Shown: positions 9,901-18,418 of the stretch, piece after piece
Numbering within the stretch: position 1 is the first letter of the stretch
Layout of the letters: every line of letters starts with the position of its first letter
Origin: Smittium culicis
Taxonomy: Eukaryota; Kickxellomycota; Harpellomycetes; Harpellales; Legeriomycetaceae
Direction: 5' to 3'
Length of the DNA: 24,417 nt
NCBI GenBank assembly: GCA_001970855.1
Contig: LSSN01003641.1
Span: forward strand, 1-24,417
Notes under the pieces: model-generated
What the model was told of the DNA's origin: nothing
Seen by the model: the letters and a program-made list of their open reading frames with translations, nothing else
Databases searched by the model: none
Position numbers and translations under genes: made by a program

Positions 9901-10938
9901 CCGATTACTAGACCAACTCTGGGTGAAAATGGAGGCGATAGCGATCAAACTAGTAACAGTTTAGGTGAAGGTGGAAGCAAGAATGATCAAACCAGTAGAA
10001 GCTTTGACGAAAAGCTGACACAGGTATTGCCTGATAGAAAATCTGGTCAAGGAATCGACACAGAAATTGAAGATTTTAGTGGATTTACTAGCGGAAGTTC
10101 TGAATCTATAGGGAATCGGTCAGGTCTTTTAGGGGGAAATGCGGTCCTTGATGATGGCCTTAACATGAACCAAATGGATTCGGAAAATGGGTTTACTCCA
10201 CTTCAAGACTCACGGCCAAATGTGAGTAGTGCACCAACAGTTAAAATTGGCACAACTGATAATATTAAAACGGAACAAAACTTGTCTGACGGACAATCTG
10301 GTCGAGAGACTAGCACTGGCACTGGCACTGGCACTGGCAGAGATAGTGGATTTACTAGTGGAGATTCCGAATCAACCAGGAATCAGTCAGGTGTTTTAGG
10401 TTTAAGCGCGGGCTCTATGAATGACGGTGATATGAACCGCGTGAATCCAGTAGACGGAGTTACTTCACTTGGAGATTCATCATCAATTATCGGTGATGTA
10501 TCAGGAGGTGAAAATGGCGACACTACTAGTTTTGGTACGGGAAATTTAGCTGGTTCAAACTCAGGTAGTAGATGGACTAGTGGTTTTAGCGCTGATGTGG
10601 CAGGCGATTCAAATGGGTCTACACTAAGGGCAGGCGTATCGGAAGGTGGTGGTGTAAGCGGTGGCGTTCAGCGCGAGGAAAAGCAAGGGGAATTACAAAA
10701 TGAGACGGTATTAAGCATAAGTGATTTACCATCTACAACATACGTTAAAAATAGAGTCTTTAATATCGATGTAGCTTATGATCCCAATGAGGGAGTTATT
10801 GGTTACAAGCTAAAAGAAACTGCAACGCCAATAGTGGTGAAAGGTGATCCAATAGTAAACAAAGAAGGTTTTCAAGCTACTATAAAGGAAGATTCTTATG
10901 ATATACCTATTGATCAAAGCATTGAACAAATACAATAA
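6978..10938 (+). CDS. secreted fasciclin-like (FAS1) protein, paralogue B; start frameshifted
   Basis: Residue numbers count from the TTG at 7015 (1,307 codons to the stop); that TTG is unlikely to be the real start. The frame is open from 6982 and already encodes a hydrophobic leader (FFSYIILISLLVA), but its only upstream ATG, at 6978, is one base out of frame across the T8 run 6996-7003. With one T fewer, the ATG would head a normal signal peptide. The next in-frame ATG (7276) would lose the secretion signal. Two split FAS1 domains as in A: FAS1-1 N half about 18-130 (EIPWVGIY; MITLLAPKNSAI) and C half about 326-512 (STEEAEATILYHIIKG; VDKVLTLP); FAS1-2 N half 513-562 and C half 768-848 (IHTKSGSIFIYD). 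The FAS1-1 insert is Asn-rich with 11 cysteines and lacks A's pentapeptides. The FAS1-2 insert is acidic with dibasic sites at 587-589 (KKR) and 743-744 (KR). The tail 849-1307 is Ser/Asn/Gly-rich with a 46-residue duplication. No GPI or transmembrane segment is seen. Likely a surface or matrix protein. Confidence 0.72.
10075..10479 (+). repeat. 46-codon imperfect duplication in the tail of paralogue B
   Basis: Residues 1021-1066 (10075-10212) and 1110-1155 (10342-10479) align without gaps, sharing SGFTSG-SES--N-SG-LG and ending in a short Asp-Ser motif. They are 89 codons apart. Intervening sequence includes the TG-coding microsatellite. The function is unknown; Ser/Thr-rich tails of this kind are usually extended, O-glycosylated stalks. 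Confidence 0.8.
10315..10338 (+). repeat. (ACTGGC)4 coding microsatellite
   Basis: Four perfect copies of ACTGGC encode alternating Thr-Gly (residues 1101-1108 of paralogue B). Because the unit is 6 bp, changes in copy number would keep the frame. Confidence 0.9.
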
Positions 10939-11031
10939 TTGAGTTATTAATAAGAAAAGGTAGAAAGAAATTAGGTTATGTATTGATATTTTGCTTCATT
11001 AAAATTAAGAGAAAAGCGTATAATCTACACC

Positions 11032-11037
11032 AATAAA
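11032..11037 (+). terminator. AATAAA polyadenylation signal, FAS1 gene B
   Basis: AATAAA lies 94 bases after the stop at 10938, within the convergent intergenic region. Plausible by position only. Confidence 0.3.
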
Positions 11038-11093
11038 CTTTATTATTTATTTCTCTGATACTTGGGGTATTTATTTTATTATTTCATTATTAA

Positions 11094-11157
11094 TTTTTAG
11101 TTGAGTTTAATAGCGTAAATATGAATTTATTCGTAACGTTAATTTTTCAACTAAAAA
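11094..11157. repeat. inverted repeat between convergent genes
   Basis: TTTTTAGTTGA (11094-11104) and its exact reverse complement TCAACTAAAAA (11147-11157) enclose a 42-base loop in the 433-bp gap between the 3' ends of gene B and the 295-aa gene. In this position it could help 3'-end formation on either strand, but chance is also possible. Confidence 0.35.
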
Positions 11158-11371
11158 ATAAAACGGGGTTTTACTTAAGGTGAAGAACTTTGAGGAGAAA
11201 ATATGGGGATAGTATATACAAAAATAAAACGTAAGGAAAACATAAAATAGAAAAAAAATCCGAGTGATGGGAGAAGTGTTGGTAAAGGGAGGAATCCCAT
11301 TGATGTATTTTTTTTTATCTAAAAGATATCCGAGTAAGTAAGATGAAATTTATGGTGATCGTAAGTGATGG

Positions 11372-12259
11372 TTATTGGTTGGACAACATTCTAATATATG
11401 ATGCACGGAGAGAAGCTCTGAAGAAAGAGCCGTAGAGGAATGAGGAGAGACCGAGGGCGAAGATAGTTGAATAGATGTATAAGCTGGTGAAAGGGCCAAC
11501 GAGTTGAATTCCGTAGGGGTTTAAGGTATTGTCGTAGTTGTAGTTACCAGCAATGGCTTGGGCTTTGTAGAATTTGGCCATAGAATCGGCTATAGGGTCG
11601 GAGCTTTTAAATTGGACTTCAGAGGTGGAGTTCTGGGGTTGAGAGGAAGAGTCTGTAGTTTCTACTGAGGAGGAATCTTCAGAGGTAACCTGCTCGAGTT
11701 CTTGAGAGCTCTCAGAGGGATTATCAGAGATATTTTCAAAGGTGGCAGCATCGTTATGGTAAGGACTTTGGTAGATAGAGTAGTCGATATTTTGGGACAA
11801 CGTAAAACCAACCAGTTGGGCAGAAACGTCGTTTGAGTTTAATATGGTAATTGATTCAGGGATGATGAAAGAGGAGTTTTGGTCGGAATTGGGAGAAGCG
11901 CTGACGTTTGTAACTTCGAGTTCGAGCTGTTGGGTTACAGAAGAAGAGGGGGGTGCGAGGGCGATCATATTACCGTTATAGATGCCATAGGACCAGCCGC
12001 TTTTAACAAGTTTCATTGCTAGATCGTAGCTGGAACTGTATTTGAAGAGGTATGAGTAAGGCTTTGAGCCGTTAGCGTACTCGACGTTCAGCTTGATCAC
12101 TTGTACAGAGACGGTATAAGTGTTGCTATCAGTCGGAAGCTGTGAGTAAGTATAGTTGAGGTATATGCCATATGGATTCTGTGGATTAATAATGTCTTGA
12201 GCCAGGGTTGTGAGGATTAGAAGATATGATATGAAAATAGTAAGTAGAGTTCGTGACAT
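11372..12259 (-). CDS. secretory-pathway single-pass membrane protein, family not recognised
   Basis: A 295-residue protein with the topology of a type I membrane protein. Residues 1-20 are a clear signal peptide (hydrophobic 5-19, likely cleavage after LTTLA-QD). Residues 21-160 are a probable beta-rich lumenal or extracellular part; 170-220 form a Ser/Thr/Glu-rich linker. A hydrophobic segment at 257-279 is the membrane anchor, followed by a short cytosolic tail (about 280-295) with three arginines. Six N-glycosylation sequons are visible (N35, N63, N118, N128, N176, N210), all before the membrane segment. There is no cysteine, so no disulfides. The motif NPYGI occurs twice (28-32 and 247-251). 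I considered ER membrane complex subunits because of the layout but saw no diagnostic motif. The gene converges with FAS1-B and lies downstream of PUS3 on the same strand, 1.7 kb away, so it is not obviously co-regulated. Confidence 0.7.
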   Translation of the reverse strand: MSRTLLTIFISYLLILTTLAQDIINPQNPYGIYLNYTYSQLPTDSNTYTVSVQVIKLNVEYANGSKPYSYLFKYSSSYDLAMKLVKSGWSYGIYNGNMIALAPPSSSVTQQLELEVTNVSASPNSDQNSSFIIPESITILNSNDVSAQLVGFTLSQNIDYSIYQSPYHNDAATFENISDNPSESSQELEQVTSEDSSSVETTDSSSQPQNSTSEVQFKSSDPIADSMAKFYKAQAIAGNYNYDNTLNPYGIQLVGPFTSLYIYSTIFALGLSSFLYGSFFRASLRASYIRMLSNQ

Positions 12260-12659
12260 TGCTGATAGCTAGCTTCTGAGAAGTAATTATGTTGAAAGAT
12301 ATGGATGAGGAGAGAAGAATAAAAGGGTGTAAAAAATGGGGGGTGACAGAATGAATGAAGGGATTAAATTTATCAAAAACAAGATTTTAGGATAGCAATG
12401 TATTAAAAAAGTGATATTTAGAAAAGAAAAAATGCAAAGTAAGCAATTGGTATTCTTGTAACAAAACCCTATGCTTTTTTTTTTAACGGTTTGTGCGGAA
12501 TGAAAAAATGTTAAAAGTCTACAAAAGTACAAAGATGATGAAAAGCTTAAAGAAGAAAAATATGCAAATTCCAAGTTTTTTAAAAGCGCTACAAAAGTAT
12601 AAAGACGATTCCAGTAGGATAATCTGGATAAATTAGCCCATTTTAAGAAATACTAAAAA
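12260..12659. other. 5' flank of the 295-aa gene
   Basis: AT-rich leader and promoter region for the minus-strand gene. It contains a minus-strand ORF (12287-12574) rich in Phe, Leu and Ser, which looks like a translation of T-rich DNA rather than a protein. No motif is clear enough to name. Confidence 0.4.
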
Positions 12660-13720
12660 AAGAAAAAGAAAGAAAGTTGCGAAACGGATTTGCCAAGTGG
12701 CAACAAAGGATGCCATTGGCTGGTTTACGTAAACGTGAGCCCAAAATAATCAAAATCAGGTCAGACTTCTGGGAAATCTTTTGGCTATAGAGCGTAGGCA
12801 GCCGGCAAATGAGCTTCGTCGGTAGGATAGCTAAATGCAAACCTATGCCTTTCGAGACCTCTACACAATCAGGGCCGCAGCTGATATGCAAAAAGCAATT
12901 CTGGGTCTAACAATGGGCTTAACAATAGAGCACTGCCAGCAACAATCAAATCCTCATGAACGTCAATGAGTATACAAATGATCTGCCCCTATACTAGCGC
13001 TTACTAAACCACAACAGTAGAGCGGGAAAGTGCGCTTCAAACAATTCAAACGAACCTCGACATCTGCTGTGCAAACAATCAAGCCTCTCACCTCCCTTCC
13101 ACCTCATATCGTCCGATTATTCACGGATTTTTATTGTGTGAATCTTTTTCATACGATAGTATAAAAGGATCGTCATGCAACTATGAGCCTATCCAATAGC
13201 CTCCCATAATCGCTGCCCTTAGCCCTTCAATCCCATAAATCCCGTTACTCAATGCCAAACCTAACCAACCGCATCTCATACAGTCGCCGAAAAACTAATT
13301 AGATAACACTATTGGCTTTATCATCAAGAGCAGCAAATAAAAACATGATTTTAAATCGCAAGCAAATCAGAAAGGTATACACAGCACCTCCAAAGAAAGA
13401 CTATAAGCCTCCGAATAAAAAATCGGATATTCGAAAGTATTCGACGCTCAACCAGTAAGGAACCTCTCTGACCATTTAACACCTCAGTCGAAAATTAATT
13501 AAATCGAATAGTCAGTTTTTGAAGTTATACAAGCGCCCTAGAATATTTTTGTTTACTGTGGCGCTAAAGTAGATAAAGACACCTAAACTCTTGCTGGTTT
13601 GATACGAACCTTTACTTTTTATGCACACTTCCGCCTTTCGCCCAATAAACCATAAATGTCCCTAGTATTATTTCCCTGGTCCTTCCTATATCAGTCTACT
13701 TTTATTCGCTGAAATGCTTA
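12660..13720. pseudogene. GC-richer gene-free block, possibly a decayed retroelement
   Basis: This 1-kb stretch is visibly richer in G and C than its flanks but has stops in every frame. Two plus-strand fragments recall reverse transcriptase: one around 12946-12990 reads ILMNVNEYTNDLP (compare the common LINE-type 'LFNVYINDLP'), and after a frame change about 13030-13075 reads ALQTIQTNLDICCANNQ (compare the 'LQ..LD....WC..N' stretch after the YADD box). The YADD box itself is missing. These are weak resemblances, and the block may simply be unannotated 3' flank of PUS3. Confidence 0.2.
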
Positions 13721-13794
13721 ATGAGCCCAACAGATATAATTTATCATAACTAAAACCTTAAAAGTAGAAGTATGAGTAGTAACACATCCTTCCT

Positions 13795-13800
13795 TTATTC
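13795..13800 (-). terminator. AATAAA polyadenylation signal of the Pus3 gene
   Basis: TTTATT on the plus strand is AATAAA on the minus strand, about 160 bases past the stop at 13958. Plausible by position. Confidence 0.3.
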
Positions 13801-13957
13801 AAAAAATAATAATAAAATAAGCGTGACTTTGAAATGAAAGGGGAAAAAAAGCTCCTATTACTGCTAAATATTGAAGTGCCATTAGCCACTGCTTTAAAAA
13901 AGTGAAAATTTCAACAAATTAAAAGCTAGTAGAAATTTAAAAAAAATATCTAGTCTA

Positions 13958-15649
13958 TTACGAAATGGTCTTTCGCTTCTGGTACCGCTCGTTTCTTATT
14001 TCCACTGGGTCTGCCTTTACTCTATTCTCCAAGTTTACGTACTTTTTGCAGTTTGAGTACTTGCCCCCACCAAGGATAACCCTGACATTGTCGTTTTGCC
14101 CCGCATCATTGATTGGGATCATATCCCCCCATTTTACATATTTCCTCATTTCCACCCCATTTCCTTCCTCCCCTAAAAGCTCAATATTACCATTTGCATC
14201 CCCAGATGTAATATCTGCTTTACATTCACCTTCGCTAATAATCGTGCTATTAATATTCTTCAATAGCATGCTTGAATGTTGCAGCTTTATGAAGCTTTCT
14301 TGGTACTGCGGTATCAACACATTCGAAAGCGATCTCAAGCTAGATAAGTCTTTGTTACCTGCATAATATATCCACCCCATCTCCCCATCTTTAAAATCGC
14401 AGCTGTCAAAAAATAGTGGTAAGTCTGAAGCCATTTCGTACTCTGGCTTACCGCTGAACACCGCACTGCTGCTGTCCGTCAGCTTATTTACTATCGTTGG
14501 CTTCTCCAGACCCTGCCCCACCAAAAACAGAACTGCCACCATACACCGCACCTGATGCCACAAAAACGCCGTTCCTCGCACCCGGAACTGGTACCACTCT
14601 TCCCCATACGCCTCATTCTCACTCCCCAATAAACTATCTTTTTTTTCCAATGGCTCAATATGCACCTCTAGTATATTCCTCTCGAAATTTGTTATGTTTT
14701 TCGATAAATCCACTTTACAAAAATTCCTAAAGTCTTTAGTCCCAACCAAAAACGATGCCGCCTCTCGCATTTTCCCAATATCTAATGCTTGTCTCTGGAA
14801 TAAGTATCTATACTGGCGAGAACTGCATGAAAATCTAGCATCAAAAGACGCATCAACTGGGCACCACGCAAGTACCCTAATCTCTGGTGGCAAGCTCTTG
14901 TTAATCATTTTGATGTACGGGTACTCTTCGCTGTTTTTCGGAAGTATAACTGGCCTATTATAATTAACTGTATCCACATAGTACCCCAAATCGTTAGCCC
15001 CATCTCCTACATCGTCCGCAAATTTCCCATTGCTCCGCACATACAACGATATTACCTGCCCAAGAGCGCTAACGCCTCGATCCGTTCGCCCGCATCTCGA
15101 ATACCCGCAATCGCTCTCACTCTTCACCAATTTGCACTTGATCAGCGCCCTGAACAGCTCCCCCTCCACTGTCGGCAAATCTTCGGGCACGAACGTAACA
15201 TTACCGCCCATTTCGTCTGCCTTCTGAACCACATTTCCTTGCCGCGCAAATCCATAATATTTACACCCCAAGTAGCTAAGTTTAAGCGCAACTTTTCTCT
15301 TTGGATATTTGCTGAAATCGAACTCTTTCGTCTTATCTTTACTCTTCCCCTTTTTTTGCTTCTTCGATGGTCTACTAGAATCCTCATTTGCAGTTCCAGG
15401 AACATCTACAGCTCCCGCTAAGATATTTGCCGCATTCCCCAGATCTCTTATTTTTGACACTGATAAGCCCCCCTTTTCCAGGAAAGGTTTCGTGCCGCTA
15501 CAAATTGGACCTCCTTCGACTCTTTGCGCTGCCTCGAGCTGCTTTATTCTATCGATCAGCTGATCTTTTGACCACTCGCTGTAACTGCTCATTTGCCTCC
15601 TAAAAAGTATATTACCTGGTCTCGAATATCGCAATACCTTACTAAACAT
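13958..15649 (-). CDS. PUS3: tRNA pseudouridine(38/39) synthase Pus3/Deg1
   Basis: Converts uridine 38 or 39 in the anticodon stem of tRNAs to pseudouridine. It belongs to the TruA family. Of 563 residues, the catalytic core starts about 115 (KRKVALKLSYLGCKYYGFARQ, the TruA N-terminal strand). The catalytic aspartate is D190 in GRTDRGVSA (187-195). RFSCSSRQYRYLF (272-284) and FLWHQVRCMVAVLFLVGQG (362-380) are the conserved substrate-binding and C-terminal TruA motifs. WSKDQLIDRIKQLE (26-39) is the short helix found at the start of eukaryotic Pus3, and it separates this from TruA/Pus1. Residues 96-106 (KKQKKGKSKDK) look like a nuclear localisation signal. It is longer than yeast Deg1 (about 440 aa) owing to a linker at 40-115 and a C-terminal extension. 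Residues 1-19 are Arg-rich, without acids, as in a mitochondrial presequence; M20 (15590-15592) begins the usual start, MSSYSEWS. No intron is needed. All catalytic motifs are intact. Confidence 0.93.
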   Translation of the reverse strand: MFSKVLRYSRPGNILFRRQMSSYSEWSKDQLIDRIKQLEAAQRVEGGPICSGTKPFLEKGGLSVSKIRDLGNAANILAGAVDVPGTANEDSSRPSKKQKKGKSKDKTKEFDFSKYPKRKVALKLSYLGCKYYGFARQGNVVQKADEMGGNVTFVPEDLPTVEGELFRALIKCKLVKSESDCGYSRCGRTDRGVSALGQVISLYVRSNGKFADDVGDGANDLGYYVDTVNYNRPVILPKNSEEYPYIKMINKSLPPEIRVLAWCPVDASFDARFSCSSRQYRYLFQRQALDIGKMREAASFLVGTKDFRNFCKVDLSKNITNFERNILEVHIEPLEKKDSLLGSENEAYGEEWYQFRVRGTAFLWHQVRCMVAVLFLVGQGLEKPTIVNKLTDSSSAVFSGKPEYEMASDLPLFFDSCDFKDGEMGWIYYAGNKDLSSLRSLSNVLIPQYQESFIKLQHSSMLLKNINSTIISEGECKADITSGDANGNIELLGEEGNGVEMRKYVKWGDMIPINDAGQNDNVRVILGGGKYSNCKKYVNLENRVKADPVEIRNERYQKRKTIS

Positions 15650-15902
15650 GTAAAATATAAATAAAGAACTTGAAAATAGATAATGTCCCTCTTCTAAAAA
15701 TAAAACATCAAATATTCATTGAATCGCAGTTTTTTTTTTTTTCGTATTTTCTTTTTTTAGTATCAAATTAAATTGAAAAGTTTCGCGCTAATTCACCCTT
15801 TTTTCTAAATTTGGCCAATCGTATAACACGCAACAAAAAACTAAATCATAACTTGGTCCAACCATTCCTCGCCCTCCTCTTTTTCTTTTTTTTTACTCTA
15901 CT
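15650..15902. promoter_or_regulatory. probable bidirectional promoter
   Basis: The 253-bp gap between the Pus3 ATG (minus) and the exon-like ATG at 15903 (plus) holds a long T tract at 15730-15742 and a pyrimidine-rich run at 15871-15899. Poly(dA:dT) tracts exclude nucleosomes and are typical of constitutive fungal promoters. No sequence-specific factor site is recognised. Confidence 0.45.
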
Positions 15903-15970
15903 ATGCAAGTTCAATTTCAAGAATTACTAACCAACAAACTTTTCTACGAGCCATTTAAAAAAAAAATAAA
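15903..15970 (+). CDS. candidate first exon or remnant of an unrecognised gene
   Basis: ATG at 15903 opens 22 codons, MQVQFQELLTNKLFYEPF followed by a Lys-rich end, and then meets a consensus splice donor GTAAGT at 15971-15976. Without splicing, a TAA follows at once. Base composition is like that of the Pus3 gene, and a pyrimidine-rich promoter-like leader precedes it. One possible acceptor is the TTATTAG ending at 16068, after a T-run; using it would add only a few codons (KYTNVK) before a stop. Everything downstream is AT desert without a convincing second exon. So this is either a gene with small exons I cannot resolve, or a gene whose body was lost or replaced. The family is not recognised. 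Confidence 0.35.
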
Positions 15971-16068
15971 GTAAGTGCTCTTATCATATTTTATATTATA
16001 TACATTGATATCCTAAATAAACCATTATCATTAATTACAATCATCAAAAAGAATTTTTTTTTTATTAG
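15971..16068 (+). other. candidate intron
   Basis: 98 bases running from GTAAGT to TTATTAG, with a T-rich tract before the acceptor and ATCCTAAAT (around 16010) as a possible branch site. The donor is excellent; the acceptor is only one of several possible. Confidence 0.25.
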
Positions 16069-17780
16069 ATACACTAATGTGAAATAAATACATTGTGCTA
16101 ATTTAAAAAAAAAAAATTATATAAATCATCAATTATTTCACATTGAGCTGAACAAAAAGTAATTTTGGGATTTATAAGGAGGAAAAATTTTTGACTTTAA
16201 TAAATAGCATATTTTCATAATTTAATATGAGTGAGTATCTTAAAATTTTCCCAGTTGAAATACTTTTTAGTTATTTATTAATTAAAGCTTAATTCGAAAA
16301 AAAAAAATCTTATATTCTATTTATTATTTTTTTCAATTTAACATTCTCTCATATTCTTATTACTATTACACGAAACACTGTTCCTTTTCATGTATATACC
16401 ACCTCTATATAAACTCTTTGAAAAAATTAAATAACTAACTTAATCATGTTGGCACATAAATTATAATTATATGAATTTAATTTATAAATAATCCAATATT
16501 GAAAAAAAAAAATTTTTTTGTTTGTGCCCAGTTACCGATTTTAGTATCTGTTTTTTATAAGTTGTATCATCTGTGAAAGTATTTTTTTAAATTGATTTTT
16601 CATTCTGGACAATATCTCCTTTAAAGTTATTTATTTTTCTCTTTTTTAAGCGAAAATTGATATTATAGAATTTTTTTACTTTTTAATTCAATTGTTAAAG
16701 TTCATTTTATCGCATAAAATATTATTAGAGGAGTATATATTTATCAGCATAATTGCATAATAAAAATTATTTCAATGTAAGCTAAAAAATGATACTATAT
16801 TATGAATTCAACAGCACTGAATATAAAAAATCATAACCATAGATCTGGATGTATACTGATTTTGACCTAAAAAATACTCATCTGGCCTTTATACAAGTAT
16901 TTTTATTAATGGCACATTTAAATTATATTGATTGGATATTTCTAACTTTCAGGAAACAATTAATAATTTTTTTTAGTTATTAATTTATTTCATTTTAGTG
17001 TAAAATTATTTGTATATTAAAAAATTAAAACTAGTGATCTTTAATTATTAACTCTGATTTTACTGGTAGATAATTATATTAAATACTTTTTTAGATTTAA
17101 TATTCAATATTATAATATAAATTATTCCTAATTATATCACATGTTGATCTATTTGATATTACACTATGGATTATTATATTTAATACTATCATCCTTTGTC
17201 TTTTAGATGAAACATAGTAGCTGATTTGATAAATAAACCAAAATTCAGTATTAATTAAATATTAAGGTGTTCTAATGCAGTTTTTGTTAATTTCTTACAT
17301 TTATCAAATATTTACTTCTTTACACTTTAATAATTTTAATACCTTATTACACTGTGGGGAAATAGGAATACTTATTTCAATAAAAGAAATATCAACAGCA
17401 TAATTTTCAAATAAATACAAATAATTTACTTGTACGCATAAAAAAGTAACTTTTATTAGTTTATTAGTCGCTATTATATTGGACTATTAGAGAATAAAAT
17501 TATATTTGCTACTTTATATAAGTATAGATATGTAGTTAAATAACTATTTTCATATTATAAATATTTTATAATTGTGTTTATTTCGACAAGCGCAACTTTT
17601 ACCAATCATCATCTTTACTTTTATTTTTAAATCTTATTAGAGAATTTCATTGAGTTGGTTAATAGATGCAAAATATACCTTTATCTAATTCATACATATA
17701 AATAGCATTTATTAGAAAAAATAATCGAATTTCCCAAACAATATCGAATATTAAAAATTTATATAGACTGGATTTTAGTA

Positions 17781-17798
17781 TTTATTTATTTATTTATT
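17781..17798. repeat. (TTTA)n simple repeat
   Basis: About 4.5 perfect copies within the AT desert. Confidence 0.75.
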
Positions 17799-18252
17799 AA
17801 AAAAATATCAATTATAGTTTTGAAATAAAAACAAATCTATTATAATTAAATTTGTTTTTACTGTACTAGTATTCTAAATATTTCATGATATTTAATATTT
17901 AATTTTTTAATTCTGCTGTTAAATGATAAAATCTTGTATAGCTTGAAGGGAAAATAAAAATTTTGATATATACAGTTAATTTCAATAAATTTTAATCATT
18001 TTTTGTTGATCTTAGATTAAGGTGCTCTAATTAATAGCTAAAAAATCCAAATACTCGATAAAAAAATATGTATATTTGCCGAAATAAAAATTTATAGTAG
18101 AAATTAGCGAATTTGGCTAAAAAAATATTCTGTATATTTTTTGAATTTTATTTATATTCCTGAAATATAAAAACAAAATTTCAGTACTTGTAGTTTTATA
18201 CACTTCAGCAACTTAACACAAAAAGTATCTAAATAAACAAAAAATACTTTAA

Positions 18253-18272
18253 ATATATATATATATATATAT
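18253..18272. repeat. (AT)10 dinucleotide repeat
   Basis: Ten uninterrupted AT units. Confidence 0.85.
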
Positions 18273-18400
18273 TCAGTGAATCAATAAAATTTATTATTTG
18301 GTATCAAATTCCTAAAACTTTAATATAAATTTAGAATAAATTAAGTATAAATATACTAAATTAGGAATTATTTATTATTTATTATTTTTGAGTTAAATAT

Positions 18401-18418
18401 ATCTCATCTCATCTCATC
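18401..18418. repeat. (ATCTC)n simple repeat
   Basis: 3.6 copies of ATCTC. Its C content makes it conspicuous in the surrounding desert. Confidence 0.8.

Noticed and set aside
12287..12574. 95-residue minus-strand ORF upstream of the 295-aa gene
   Set aside because: Phe/Leu/Ser-rich translation of promoter-like DNA with long T runs; it resembles no protein I know.
12841..12880. possible tRNA B-box (TTTCGAGACC)
   Set aside because: No matching A box, acceptor stem or anticodon arm on either strand at the right spacing.
12643..12891. 82-residue minus-strand ORF in the GC-richer block
   Set aside because: No signal peptide, domain or gene-like codon pattern; it ends in a Phe/Ser string from T-rich DNA and conflicts with the better RT-like hints on the plus strand.
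13965..15603. several plus-strand ORFs of 60-133 residues opposite PUS3
   Set aside because: They are antisense shadows of a well-conserved enzyme gene, and PUS3 motifs fix the true strand and frame.
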